This document shows, one piece after another, positions 23,690-38,600 of a DNA stretch of 64,000 nt (positions are counted from its first letter, which is position 1; each line of letters begins with the position of its first letter). The notes under the pieces are model-generated. The model saw only the letters and a list, made by a program, of their open reading frames with translations, was not told the DNA's origin and did not search any database. Position numbers and translations under genes: made by a program. This stretch comes from Apteryx mantelli (lineage: Eukaryota; Chordata; Aves; Apterygiformes; Apterygidae), in NCBI RefSeq assembly GCF_036417845.1, contig NC_089978.1:134472288-134536287 (forward strand), in the 5' to 3' direction.

Positions 23690-26600
23690 CTGTAGAGAAA
23701 AGAAGCACATAAAAATTAAAGCTCAGTGAAAGCAGATGACCATATTCATTTTCAGTCTGCTGTGAACATCAAGTTTCATAACAATTCTCTCCCACCTTCT
23801 GAAAAAAAAAGGTCCCACTATAGAGACCCTTCCACCACTTGTGTTCTCCATAGCCAAGGAAAAACAGATTGCAGTACACAGTTTCCCTGTAACTATACAA
23901 TGTATTTCATACTTTGTCTGCCTCTTCTCTCCCACTCAATCAAATCAGATCAAGGACAGGCTTGGAGATCTGGAAAACAAGGCCTCAGAGATTTTTCTGA
24001 ACAGACTTTTAGGATCATGTTTGCTGAAGGCATTCTCACAGTACTTTTGTTTGCAAAGGCCATTAGCACAGAATCACAGAAATGCAAGTTGGAAGAGACT
24101 TCTGGTAATTATTTAGTCCAACCTCCAGCGCAGCATGGAACTACTACCAACACTAGATTAGGTCAACTGTGACTTTGTCCAGCAAGTCTCAAAAACTTCC
24201 AAGGATGGAGGCGCTGCTACTTAATATATAATGCGTATATAAAGTGCAGCTAAACTCCGGCAAACAGTTTCTGTGCAGACATTAAGCAGGTGGTCAAACT
24301 CAGGCCTTGTAGTCAGAAAGAGATTAAAATACTACAGCGAGCTGAACTATCTTTGATACCCAGGAACAATGTTATAATGAAATTCAAGTCTTAGCCACTG
24401 TAGTAAATCTCTAATACTAGGAATTTACAAGCTGTCCACCTTCACACTTCTAGATAGTCCTATCATTTCTGTCATGGAACAACAAGATTATGTTTTCCTC
24501 AGTAATACTTAGTTCTGCTGAGAAAAACAGCTGAGGTGAACCCAGATATACCACACAAAACAGAAAATGGCCAGAGTGAATTGAGAAGACCTCTGACCCA
24601 CTTAGAGGATACAAACCTTAAGACCAGCAATACTTCAGAATTAGGATGGAATGATGCCAGCATGTGCTACAACCTCAGCACAGCAAAGACTAAATAAAAT
24701 GAACAAACCAGGAAGTTGCTGTTTGCTGCCAAAATTCTACCGGTCAGTAGAGAGGGAAGAGAAAGGCCTGAAACCTGAGTGACAGAGCAGAGAGCCTGAA
24801 TTTTATCTGCTGTGGAGGGAAGCTATCGAGGCTGAATGACACCCCAAATCACCAGCAGGGTGAAAAGAAAGACAGAAAAAGAGATCTATATACACTGCGT
24901 CCAATCTACATGCAGACAAGAATCATGTAAAAGATGGAGCACGTTGATAAATGGACACTTGTCTAAGAACAGTTAATTTTCAGATAATAGTGATGAGAAA
25001 ATTAATAGAATCTGGTCTCTGAACCTCTAAGGGGTTCATGATCATTGCTTTAACTACTGCACTCCACAGATGTTTTGCTCATACCATATGCTTCTTCAAT
25101 AAGAGCACAGTAAGGATTAATGCCAGTGCCACTGCGTTTGGATTCCTGCTCTCCAAGCCTCAGGATATTCTCCAGCCCATTCAGTGCTACTTGCACAATC
25201 TTTGAGTCCATTACTGTAAGGAGGTCACAGAGAGGTTTGATGCATCCCAGTTCTACTAAATACCTGAAAAACACCACACAGAACCCAGTCAATTGTCTGT
25301 AATATTATTGTTGGTGTAGCCATTTAAGCAGTTAGTTAGACTAAGAACCAAAACAATCAGATGAAATATCAACTTGATGGGAGCAATTATGGGCATCTGT
25401 TTATATCTAGTCAATTCTGCTATAACATAAAATATCTTAAAGATATTTCATATCTATCTCTATATGAGAGAGATATAAATATTTTGTTTTATAACAATAT
25501 CAAGAAATTGTATATGAGCATGTATACTGGTACAAGTTAAATAGGAAATACAATGCACATGATGCCCTTGTCTCAGGGGCTTGGGAATAGGTCTTCATGC
25601 TATTTCTCTCTAGGTTGCTAATGAACTTTGTTATACTCTACAATGACCACTAAGAAATGAGTCAAAAAGTTTCATGTAGGTCTTTAAAAGAAAGGGTTCA
25701 ATTTAAGAAAAAGCATTGCAACTGAAATTTTTATGTGATTTCTCCATACAGGAATGAATGGCTCTTTCATGACTTAATCTAAAGACATGGTCTCAGTAGA
25801 GACAAACATTGGAAGCATATGGAACTGTACACAGGTGCTGTCAAGACTGTACCAATTCTAGAAAAGGTTTTCCAGCTTCTAGGTTATTAGTATGACACCT
25901 TGCACAAATACTAATTCACTCAATTACATAGAAAGATTTGCACTATTTCATACTTGATCTGTTCAGCAGAGCCTCCAGATGTTGCATTTGTGATTGCCCA
26001 CGCAGCTTCTTTCCTTGTCCGAAACTCAGCTGTTTGCAAAATATTTATAAGAGCTGGGAAGATATGGGCATCTATGACTGTCTGCAAAAAGAAATGACAC
26101 AGGGGTTATAATGAAAATGGGAAATAACTTCCTTGTCCTGAGCTACTTAATGTCCATGTTCAACACAATACATAAAACAATGAAACATTACTGCTCAAGG
26201 GGCAAAAAACAATTTTCAGCTTTACATTCTAAACCCTTATTATCACTGGGGTCTGTGTTGATCCCAAAAGCAACTCAAAATCAAACTGAAGTGACTACCG
26301 TACTTCATGTGTTACTTAATTATACCATAATAACAAAGAATGCCATACTTCCCTTGTTTTTCCAGATCATAAACCAATCTACTATTAAGTCATTAAACCA
26401 TTACATCATTAGAGCCCCCTAAACAGGGAAGAAAGCCCCATAAAGCTCTGCATCATATTATATTTCTATTAAGTAAGACAACAGAGCAAAGAGAGAACAT
26501 ATTGTAAGGACTAAAAAGCTCCTCAAAACAAGCAAGGATCAATATAGTCTTTCCTCATGAAAAAGACAAAGCAAAAGATAGCTTAGTAATATGGTTAACT

Positions 26601-29600
26601 GCTTAGCCTATCAATCTGGTATCAGCCAAATCAGTATTTAAGTCAGCAGTTCAAAGTTTCTAGTAACTTCCTCTGGAAAATAACCTTTTGCAGTAACAGA
26701 CCAATGAAACAATTTTAGTTACACATTTATGACGAGGATCTGAAACATCTTCATAAACCTCATTCAAAAGAGCAAAAGCTTAGGATTTCATTTTTAAACT
26801 ACCATTTTATAAATATATGTCATCACAGAACTGGTAAAGACAAATTCAAAGAAAGCCAAAGAGATCCTTTTCAATCAATCAGATTTAACACAGCATAAAG
26901 CTATAGTCAATCCATCCTTTGCACCAACCAGGTCAATAGTCCCATGGAACACTGTCTCTTTTACCACAGGATCTGCACCTCTAATATGGCAATCTGGGGC
27001 CCTGAAGTAAAAACACTGTACCATCTTGGCAACTACCATAAAACACAACTCAAAAAGAACTGGAATTGGTTAAGAAAAACATTTTCTTACATTTTGCTGT
27101 TTTCTAACATTAAAATGTTTCATATTTGTGTTAGACTGAGAAAAAAAAAGTCCATTGAGAGTGAGAAGATTCTACATGAATTCTTTTTCATTCTCTACAG
27201 GGTTCAAGACACTGGAAACTATAGCCTGTATGATCCTGCCATCATACTCCATTTCCCCAAAGGACAGTTGTTTAAATAAACAGTAATGGTGGAATAGAAA
27301 AAAAAAAAAAAAAAACACACATTATGGTTTCATATATCTTTCAGGAACACATCTCATGGTTATGTTGACCATAATGCCAACACTTCATTTCTATAGTGTA
27401 TGATAGCATGTTTTGAAGGAAAGCATCAGACATCACCCTTTGTCTTTGCTGAACATTTTGAAATTTCAATTTTTTTTAATTTCAGATTATAAAAGATGTA
27501 TCAATGACAGTTACAGAAATCCTGATTTGCAGCTTTGTCCTTTCAATTACACCTCCATCACCTCATGTTATATTAGATTCACACTTTGTAAAGAATGTTT
27601 AGCAAAAAGTCCTGAACTGAAATTTTTGAATGTGAATACTGTAAATGGTAGGTTGTAAATAGGAGCCAGCTAGTTTAAAAAAAAATTTTTTTTCAGAACA
27701 CAGGATGCATTTTTTTCTCCTGATTTATATTTTGCCAGAAAAAGATACTTCATTTTTATAAATATAAAAACATAGCACACATTCTGAAATATTCTCTACA
27801 GAGAGAGCTAGAGAGTCAAAGAATGTGAATATGATAGGATATGTCAGGACATTAGTATTTTACTATTCTACCAAAAAAAATGTAAACCAAAAATCTCTTT
27901 ATTGCTTCTTAAATCCCTCCACACAAAAGAAAACTTTTACAAGGGATTTCTTTCCTTAGAAAGTGTCTTATTAAAACCAACTTTTTTCGTAAGTACCAGG
28001 GTCAGCTATGTGACATGATAGCATGCAACTAAGTGAGCACATCTTAGCTGACATGCAGTTACATACTTTGAGCCTTTCTTAATGCCAAAAGAAAGTTACT
28101 TAAAAACTTTAAATTTAAACCTGTAAATATTGGCAGAGTTCCAGAACAAAGGGAACTAGCAACAGGAGGGCAGCGAATGGGAGAATCACAAAATGCTTAA
28201 TATATGCTTAATATATTAATATATGCTTAAATATGCTTCACGAGATTTCAGAAGTCCAGTTAAGCTCCACTAGGGTAGAAACGATAAAGTGTTAATACAG
28301 AGGAAGTGCCAGCACCATCTATTATTTTAAACACCATGTTATACAGCCTTACTCACAGCAGTTATTCTTGAAAGAAAACTAGAATGCATAATGATTCCTA
28401 GCTCTGTGATACTTTGAGTGGGAACAACAGTTAACATAGGTACAGGCCATGTTTTCCTTCAAAATTAAATTTCTTCTAAGGGACAAAATAGCAAGCTATT
28501 AAACTAGAGTTTGTATTTGTTTTGGTCTTTAAGGAAAAGCAAACCTCAGGCAGAGTGAAACCCTAAAAGACTGCAGTAGGATGAGAGGCTTAGAATTTCT
28601 GAGGATTTAGAAAGTGTTAATTCAAATGAGCTTGTCAGTATTACTGTGTTGTGCGTCTGACTTGTGGAAGTGTGTAGAAGACTAAAGTAAATGTAGTACA
28701 TACAAAAAATGCTCAAAATTAGCACAGTTTTCACACAAAATGAAAACATCGCAGTACAGGGATTTCAGTTCAACAGCTTTAAAAACATGTCACAGAAGTA
28801 AAACAGAAATGACAAAAATTAAATTCAAGTTGTAAACTAAGGACTGATGTACAAACTACTGCACATCTCACCTACTCTTTGTCAACTGTCTACATGTTCC
28901 TCTGTTCCTGTTGGCCCTTCCTGAGAAAAGTGGTTAACTGCCTCATACTTGCCATAAACTAAAAGATGTTTAAACATTCTTTCTGAGCAGCTGATGTATG
29001 GCAATGCTTTTATTTATCAATGTCCTCTGAAGGTGACTCAAATTTTTAATGGTGTCTGATAACAGCAGACCAATGGGGTAACAAAAATTTAAAGAAACGC
29101 TTCTAAAACCACACCATTTGTAGCAGTTTTCGATCTAAATTACTGTTGTGTTTCCTTGTAAGAACAAAACATACTCACACCCTGCTTACAACAGTGACCA
29201 CTAGCAGATGCTTAGGAAAGAACATAAATTCTCTTCATGTGTAACTCCCTTCAGAGTGTAAACTCTCTTCAGCTTAACTTTTTTTTGAGTATCCGGTTTT
29301 ACTGCAATCATATGAAAAGATATCTGTTTGCTTGTTCTGAACATGGCATCTATTTGTTTCTCTGATACATCTTCGTTTGAGATCTTGTTCAAAAGCAAAG
29401 AACAGTCATGTCCTGTTCACCTTCTCCAATGCCACTCATGATTCTAGTCCATATTTTGTGGTTCTCCTTACCATCCGCTACTATATCCTCTTAAAATGGG
29501 TCTGCATACGCATCAGAGCTATCCATTGCATACCCAATCAGAGATTTATACTAGAACCAGAATGAGGATTTCCTTTTTGTCCTTCATTACATTCCTGTTG

Positions 29601-32600
29601 ATTTCTAATATTTAAGTTGTTTTTAGGCTGCTAGGAGGCACTGAGCCAACATATTCAAAATACTTGTAATCCCTAAATCTCTTTTCTACATAATAGCTAA
29701 TCCACAGCCCATCCTTTAATACATGAATTTAGCACTGAAAATTTTCCCCGAAGTGCATCCTTTCACATTTGTCTGAACTGAATTCCATCTTGAATTATAA
29801 CGCTTGGAATCTCACATAGTCCTTCAGCAAAGCTGGCCGTCATTTTTACAACCCTGAATAGCTTAAAATCACCAGCAAACGTTGTCCCATCCCATTCCCC
29901 CCACCACCATCCCTTTTTTTCTCCTAGATTATTTATACCTGAAGAACTCCAGTGTGGTTCTCCCCACCATTGGAAAACTGATCATTTATTCTCACTATAT
30001 GCTTCAGATATTTTAATCACTTATTTGCAAGAGGACTTCTCCTCCTATTTCACAACACACTTCCTTTCAGGGCCTTGATCAGGGACTTTGCTGAAAACTT
30101 CCTGGAAATTCACATAGCCTGTATGAACAGGATTTCCTTTACTCAGATGCTCAATGGCCCTTCAAAGTACTCAAGAAGATCTGTGAAGTATGATTTCCCT
30201 CTAGAAAAGCTGTGCAGACTTTCATAACTTGTCTATTAATCTGTTTCTACTAACTTTTTTCTTATCAGATTTTATCACATCAGACAACTGTTTTCTGCAA
30301 CCCCTGAAATCCTTTGGAAAAGTTAGCATCACAACTGCCACCTTCTATTCTCCAATATAAAAACAGGGGCTGCATATCAGAATTCAACTATTCTGTATGT
30401 AAGGGCCTTTAGAAATCTTGGATGAACACCATCCAAGTTTGCTACTGTTCTGTTCATTTGTTCCAAAATTTCTTCTGACACTTCAAGTTAAGATAAATCC
30501 TCCTACACGCTTTTTGTAAAGACGACTAGTGGAATCAAATTTTCCCAGTTTCCTACCCTGTGAGCACTAGTACAAGGAATACATTTAGCATTTCTATGAT
30601 CTTGTTTGAATCCTCTTTTTGCAGGATGAGCCTTGGATGCTTCAGAAGGGTTCCAAAGTCTTAAAATACATTTGAGAAGATTTCTGTATTTTCCATAAGT
30701 TGTTTCCCAACAGTCTCTGAATTCATCTTACTATATTTTTATACTCAGTTTGCCACATTCTGTGCTGCTACCTGTTTTTCTCATTTAGACATAACTTCAA
30801 GTTTTTGAAGGCTATTTACCTAGCCAACCTTATTGGTTAGTCATGAAAGCTTTTTTGTGGACTTAAGTGTCTTTTTTTTTTTTAATAGAAAATATTCATT
30901 TGCTTTGACTCTGCAAGAGGGTTGTCTACCTCTTGAAAACATTATATCCTTTTTATTTCTTTTTATTAAGCTTCTTCACTTTATAGTATTTGATTTTAAA
31001 AATGGAGCTAAATAAAAGTGAATTGTCTGAAATTTATTACATCTGCAATGATATTAAATGTAAATACATTATAGTCAACATTAGGGAACAGCTCTTCAGT
31101 AAGTATCACAGAACAGTTGAGGTTGGAAGGGACCTCTGGAGATCATCTAGTCCAACCCCCCTGCTCAAGCAGGGTCACCTAGCAGGGTCAATATTGTCCA
31201 GGACCCTGTCCAGCTGGCTTTTGAATAGCTCCAAGAATGGAGACTCCACAGCCTCTCTGGGTAACCCATTTCACTGCTCTGTCACCCTCACAATAAAGAA
31301 GTTTTTCCTCATGTTCAGATGGAACTGCCTGTTTCAGTTCGTGCCCGTTGCCTCTCGTCCTATTGCTGGGCACCACTGAAAAGAGTCTGGCCCCATCCTC
31401 TTGACACACTCCCTTTAGATATTTGTATACATTAATAAGATCCCCTCTCAGTCTTCTCTTCTCCAGGCTAAACAGGCCCAGCTCTCGCAGCCTTTCCTCA
31501 TAAGAGAGATGCTCCAGTCCCCTAATCATCTTTTTAGCCCTTTGCTGGGGAGCCCAGAACTGGACACACTACTCCAGATGTGGCCTCACCAGGGCTGAGT
31601 AGAGGGGGAGAATAACCTCCCTCGACCTGCTGGCAACACTCTTCCTGATGCACCCCAGGATACCATTGGCCTTCTTGGCCACAAGGGCACATTGCTGGTT
31701 AATGGTTAACTTGGTGTCCACCAGCACTCCCAGGTCCTTCTCCGCAGAGCTGCTTTCCAGCAGGTCAGCCCCCAACCTGTACTGGTGCATGGGGTTATGC
31801 CTCCCCAGGTGCAGGACCCTGCACTTGCCTCTGTTGAACTTCATGAGGTTCCTCTCTGCCCACCTCTCCAGACTGTCCAGGTCTCTCTGAATGGCAGCAC
31901 AGCCTTCTGGTGTATTGGCCACTCCTCCCAGTTTGGTATCACCAGCAAACTTGCTGAGGATACACTCAGTCCCTTCATCCAGGTCACTGGTGAATAAGTT
32001 GAACAAGACTGGGCCCAGTATTGACCCCTGGGGGACACCACTAGCTACAGACGTCCAACTAGACTTTGTGCCATTGACCACAACCCTCTGAGCTCTGCCA
32101 TTCAGCCAGTTCCCAATCTACCTCACTAACTGCTCATCTAGACCATACTTCCTGAGCTTGCCTATCAGGATGTTATGGGAGACAGTGTCAAAAGCTTTAC
32201 TGAAGTCAAGGTTGACAACATCCACTGCTCTCCCCTCATCTACCCAGCCAGTCATTCCAGCATAGAAGGCTATCAGGTTGGTTAAGCATGATTTCCCCTT
32301 GGTGAAGCCATGCTGACTACTCCTGATCACCTTCTGATCCTTCATATGCTTGGAAATGGTGTCCAGGATGAACTGCTCCATCACCTTTCCAGGGATGGAG
32401 GTGAGGCTGACTGGCCTGGAGTTCCCTGGGTCCTCGTTCATGTCCTTTTTGAAGGCTGAAGTTACATTTGCTTTCCCCCAGCCCTCAGACACCTCTCCTG
32501 ATCACCATGACCTTTCAAAGACGATTGAGAGTGGCCTTGCAAGGACATCTTAAAATCAGTATTATGTGCTGTCCCATACCAAGTTAATTTGCTGCTCCTC

Positions 32601-35600
32601 CTTCAGGTTCCTTGACTAGTGTTCCCACAAAGTCACTTACAGTGACTGTACATGCAAAAATTAAGTCTCAGCATCATGTGTCTACATACAATTCATCACA
32701 TGTATGTGAAAACAACTGAAGTTTTACAGCATCATTATGTCTTCCTGCTCTTGCAAGCTTCCTCATCACCTTTAGCAAGTTAAGATTAGTCACCATCCCA
32801 GCTGACAGCTATTAGTGTAGCCCTACTAATAAATTCTTCTCCTTCAGGCCTGAAATTTCAGTTCATAGGGATTCTCAGTAACTTGTGATCCAGTTACCTT
32901 ATTTACTTGATTTGATTTACTTTTTAAATAAGCAAATACTTGTAGGCCAAACCCACCACATATGATGGCATGCAAATTCTGGTACAAATCCAGTCATCTC
33001 AGAGTCAGAAAGTACTTCAAATCTCAGTTCTAATGGACTTTTATGTCATAGACATAGACAACTAAGCTCAAAAACCCTAACTCCTGTTTAAAGTAAACTA
33101 CTAGCCAGTTTAGACAAGGTTGCTACTGCTGTCAGTAAGAACCTGCACTATAATGAACAGCACCTTGCTGAGGTGTCTCCAACCTTCAGGGTTTGTCCTA
33201 CAAAAGAGATAGCAATATAAGCTGCTTTGACTGGTGAGGTTTCCATATAGGATAAAGGAATTAAAGCTCTGCTGCCCTCAATACGGTATGATGTATGGGA
33301 TTCACCAAATGTGGAAACCTGAAAACAGATCTTTTATTTAAACACATACTTAAACCTGAAAATAATTCATCTTTGACTTCTGCTGGTCCACATACAAAAC
33401 CAAACGTGACATTGTCAGCAATGCTGTATTTTGCTCTTAATTTAGATTTTTCTTTTTAATTTTAAAGTTCTGCTGCCACAAGCAACACATGAAGATTTTA
33501 GATCACTGATGTAAACTATGGCATGAACCAAACACATTTTATATTTTAATAATTTGGTACACAGTTTCCTTACATATACTACAGCTCACGGTATGCATTG
33601 TGTCACTCCTTTTCCATGTTCCTAACCTTACTGTGGTCTGTTCAGAGAAGAGGCTCTGACAATTCATAGCTTGTATCTTTACCTCAAGCTGTAAAAATGC
33701 ATTTCATTCGAGAGGTTTCAGTGATAGGCAGTGTAGCATTTGCTACACTTGCCCATGTCCTATTTCAGCAAGGATAAGAAACTCTACATAAGGAAAAATA
33801 TGGCACAGACCCTGTTGCCGCTGTGCCTAGCTGTACACAGGTTTCCAGACGTGTTTGTGAGAATTTAAGGTGTATCAGAAAACAAGCTTTAAGTTTCTTA
33901 ACCTATCAACAGCACAGAACTCCTGTGATGTCACACTGTCAGATATGGAAGATAGTATCTGGTGTACTGCCTTTCGTAACTTTTCAACAGGTTGCAAAGC
34001 TAGACACAGAACATTTTCTGAGGCATGTGATAGCCTTTCATACCCTTCAGAAGGGTCGACAGTCAGGATTAAGCTTCAGTTGTGCAGTTCTCCTTCTGAT
34101 TCCCAGGAAGATGGAGCTCCCCTTCTCCCTGACTGGGGAAGCTATCCACTGAAGTACAGCAAAGCTGTATACAAACTAGGAAATTAACAAACAAAAACTA
34201 TACTTAGTGACAATCATGACTGCATCAGGAGATACACATCCAACCCAAACCTTAAAAGCACAGAAATAAAGAGGGGAAAGACTGCTGTATTCCACCACGC
34301 TTTTCTGTTGCCTAGATACTGTTGAGAACACACTCTGAAAGGCTTTCACTTCCACCTTTGGTGGGAAAAAAAATCCAGTAACCTCCTGTGCTTTAATATT
34401 AGCTACAAAGAAATTTCAGCACTTACTTTCACACATTTCATGCATGTCAATTTATATTGCTTTAACACTTGAAAGAGTTTATTTGATTGTGTTTGAGTGC
34501 AATTCTAATGGCGATAGGCTGCTGTCTTATCTTTTAGAAATGGCAGTGAAAGCCTCTGGAGTGTACTACCGAACAGCATTGAAGGCAATATGAAAGTGGA
34601 AATGAATATAGAAGTCCTTCCCTCTAACTTTGTATTTCTATACTTTAGAGTGGGTGGGTGGAGGGAGTATAACCCAATGCAATCTTAAACAACACTAAAT
34701 ATAGTTCTGTCTGTTAATATAGCTTAGGTAAAGTATCTATTAGATTTACTGAAATATTTAATTTTTAACTTGGCATGCAGAAGTGATTGCTAGATTACAG
34801 CTTGAGCACTATCAAAAGTTTCCATAGGTTTCTAAAACACTGACTGTTCTGGAATAACAGCCCACTAGTTAAATCAGCTGGTGACTTGCAATAATGTGAT
34901 TTACTATGCAATGCAGATATTTAACTTTCAGGAAAAAAATTATCATGGGCTGAAAATACTCTAGTCTGATTCCCGGCTAAGGATTGTGCATGTTCAAAAT
35001 CTGATTAACACAGTGTGATTGGAATGGATCTGGCTACAGTCTGTATCCTCTAGAAGGAACTATCAAGTAGTTTGGAGGGACTGGGGAAGGAAGGGAGAAA
35101 AACGATTTACTTTAGAGCTGAATTTAGTATTTTAGAATTCCTTCTGTAAGAAAGACCAAGTCTCAAGACATATTTTAATTCATTACAATGTGTAAGGATT
35201 TATTTGAAATTCATTAAGAAAAAAAAAAAAAAAAAACTCATGAATGAGATGGGTTCATCCGTAAACTCAAATAAGTCAAATATTCTTGAGAGATGGGAAT
35301 TATCCCTTGTCCTCACAGCTACTGAAAACAGACCAAGCTTTTATTCTCCATTTTGGCTTATGATCATCTTCAAGAAGCACTTTACTAAACAGCATTTTCC
35401 AACTTCAGAAAATTATTTTAAACTGTTTTTCAGCTCAAACATTTACAATGATTTTGACATTAATTAGGAGTTGTCTGAAGGAACACCTCAGAGAAGTAAT
35501 TTTATGGAAAAAGCAGACCTCTCAGCTCTGGAGCTTAAAGAAGGATTCATCACACCTTGTACTTCACATAACAAAATCTCCAGGCTGTGACTGGAGACTA

Positions 35601-38600
35601 AAGACTGGAGCCTTTCTGGAATTGTTATATCTCTGTGATGAAACCTTCCCTTCAGCATATAATCATTGCAATTATGTCTGTAATTGCCAATTTATACTTC
35701 TAAGAAGTGTCCTCAAGATTTCCTATCTCTTGAATGTCCTTTACTTCTCAACCTTCCCCTAACAGGTCTCCCTCTGCAGTTCGAAAAACCTAAACTTCAT
35801 GATGGACGTGATTTGCAAAATGTCTTAATTACCAAGATATTTATCTCCTGCTCAGGATCAGAGGTGCTTTTTTTTAAAAACTCAGTTTTATAGCTGTCAG
35901 TTTAGATTGAACTGGGTATGCACTTAGGATAGTCAGTGTTTCACTAACTATACATGCATGGCTTGGCGTTCAAATACAGCTCTGTTACTCTGAATTGGGC
36001 CTCAGTGGTTCTTAAATGAGGAACTTTTACAGCTTTCACTTTAAATAAGTTTCTTCTCACATTTTCTTCCTGGGCTTGAATGCAAACATTCATCAACAGG
36101 ATTCCAACCTTGTCTGTGACATATCCTAAGGCAGCTGGTTTAGACTGGATTCTTCTAACTCTAAATGTATTTTGTTGATTTGGTTGACACTTTCTTCCTG
36201 ATGCACGAACCCAGAAAAAGAGATCTTCTGCCCAGACAACCATCACAACTATTTTTCTATGCAGAGCTGAAGGTTTTTTTGTACTTCTGAAGGATCACCT
36301 GCTACAGATTAAGGTGTGATATCAGTGGCTCACAGCACTGATGCTCATCCCTCTGCCTTGCACCTCCCCCTTTCCAAGTCATAAAGCAATTCAAATCTGT
36401 TCTCAGTAGAAAGGAGGCTGATCTAAAGCTGGTGATAAGACACTCCAAAACCTTTAAAAACTGCTAAATAGACACATGCCCACTTGCACCCAACAATTTT
36501 ATTTAGAAAGATTAGGCAAGTTTTGCTAACATTTGTCAAAGGAGAGACTACTTCATCCCCTCTTGTTTTCAAGTAAAGATGGGACAACAGTTTAGAAGAC
36601 AGAGGCTTATCAAGACTGTAGTTTGACTATCCACTTAAAGCCTCAATTTTAAAGGTTTAAGAATATTGCGCAAGCAAGGACAGGCACTTATTCCTTCACT
36701 TGAACATGATGGCACAGTACAATGAATAGGATGATGTGGTACAATGAATACTTATGGTAAAGTCACAAAAGGGAATATTCTGTTGAAATAGTTTCTAGGT
36801 GTACTAGAATATAAATTATCTCTAGGACTCCTCACAATTATATCTTCAATAGATCAAGAATATGAAAATAGAGAAACTGACATTTTGAAAAGATGCTCTA
36901 ATCATGAATTTCACTTTCTATTGCTACTTCAGATATTTATCGCTTAATGGAATGATTTCTATGAATATCCCTCTGATTTTCTCAAGCACTTCTTTTTCTG
37001 AGGCTGCAACATTCCTACATGATTGTGCCTCCTAAACCACTTCTCAGACGGACTTGGAGAAACACAAAATTAAGACATGGGTTGTGGGGGACTGTTCCCC
37101 AGAAAATACTCTCTTAGGCTTCCCAAGAAAAGCAGCAGTAGCCTTCTAATTAGAAACCTTGAGGAGCAGCAGTTTCTAAGGTAGTAAGGATAAGGAAGCC
37201 AAAAGATTTTCACTGCAAGACAAGCAAAGACAAATATATTTTTACTTTACTACAAGTGGTTGTGGCTACGCTACCTACTGTCTTACACTGCTGATTGTAC
37301 AGCAATCACAATTGCTGATACAGGTTAAAACAGGGATATACTTGCTGATTTTATATAGGACTTTTTCCTCATACATTCAGCTTTGGCCTCAGTTCCACTT
37401 TCATCTTAATCACATCCTTGCATCAGATGAGAAAGACCTACACAGTTTTCCACCTTCATAAGTTTTTGTTTTCTTGTCTATTCATTTTCTAACATGTGCA
37501 TCTCTAAAATTAGAAGAACATTGATGCTTAATTCCAGGAAGCTTATCAGAGACTGAGTTATCTTCCTCAAAAGTATTAGCTTTATTTCCTAGTCTTTCAG
37601 AGATGTGGACAGAGACCTTCTCATTAGAAGTATTAAAATGTTATGCTGTCCTTTCAGCAGCTAAGTGTTCTTCATAAGGGAGAGGTATAACTGAAGGATT
37701 GCAAATACCACCTGCAAAGCATGTAATACACATTTTCCTCAGAAAAACAGCAGCCTTTTTACAATCTCCTGCAAGTCATCTGCAAGAAGAGAAGTAATCC
37801 TCTCCCTTAATTGAAGAGGGTTAACCATTTCATGCTAATTCTCACCATACAGAATAAATAATCCAGAGCCAACAAATAAAGGCTAGCAGGTGTCAGACTG
37901 GCTTCCAAGGAGAAGGATATGGAAGAAAGGAGTACTCCTAGGCCATCTTTGCCAAGGGACTTGGCTTACGTTCTGTGTGAGCACGCATTGTTTCTGCCTG
38001 GTTAACTAATGAATGAGAAGAATATTTCTGATGTCTAGTATTTCTACTATTTATTCACATTCATCAAAGAACAGATGCCTCCAATTAGACTCTCATGCTG
38101 CTGCTTCAAGCTCTGAAAGTAGTCCCTATATCCAGTGAGGGTGAAGAGCATTGAAAAATATATCCTTAGAAAAATTTAATTTAATTTAGATGAAGAATCT
38201 TTAATTCAACTGTCTTGATGGGGATCTTGCATATTTATCAGCCTTGTTTTGTCATTCTCTGGTACGACTGTCTCTCCCTTCTTATAATCTGCAGATACCT
38301 ATAACCTTAAATAGATCTAACTTGCATCTGACAGATGACTGGGCTATTGAAACATTCTAAACATGCACAGGGCCTATAACATATTTCTGCTTAAAAGTAT
38401 ATATTTGTGTGATTGTGTATACGCACAAACACGCATTTCATAAACAAAAAAAGTGTGTCACCTGATGTGTGTTTCTTCTGGCCTGCAAGACAAAGGTTAC
38501 TGATCATAGCTGAAAAAGTTACCTGGATCTGGGCTCTGTTGCCAGCTGTTATATTAGATATTGTCCAGCATGCTTCCTTTTTGATAGATTCTTTTGGGCT

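Larger units (their letters stand above)
26082..38522 (-). other. KPNA1 intron between exons 10 and 11 (12.4 kb)
   Basis: The longest intron. It holds an ancient CR1-type LINE (29385-31020) and a young CR1 (31105-32547), both in gene orientation, plus an A17-type run near 27299, a short TTAATATATGC array (28193-28240) and an imperfect 25-base duplication (36706-36751). Several open frames of about 100 codons (for example 33823-34152 plus and 35944-36246 minus) have no recognised similarity. Confidence 0.9.

Noticed and set aside
31188-32553. Frames that look like reverse transcriptase fragments and might be read as a gene or a retrovirus
   Set aside because: The order of motifs and the 3' end are those of a CR1 LINE; there are no LTRs, gag or env.
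33823-34187. Two overlapping plus-strand frames of 109 and 105 codons
   Set aside because: They overlap in different frames inside an intron, show no domain and have no splice sites that would join anything.
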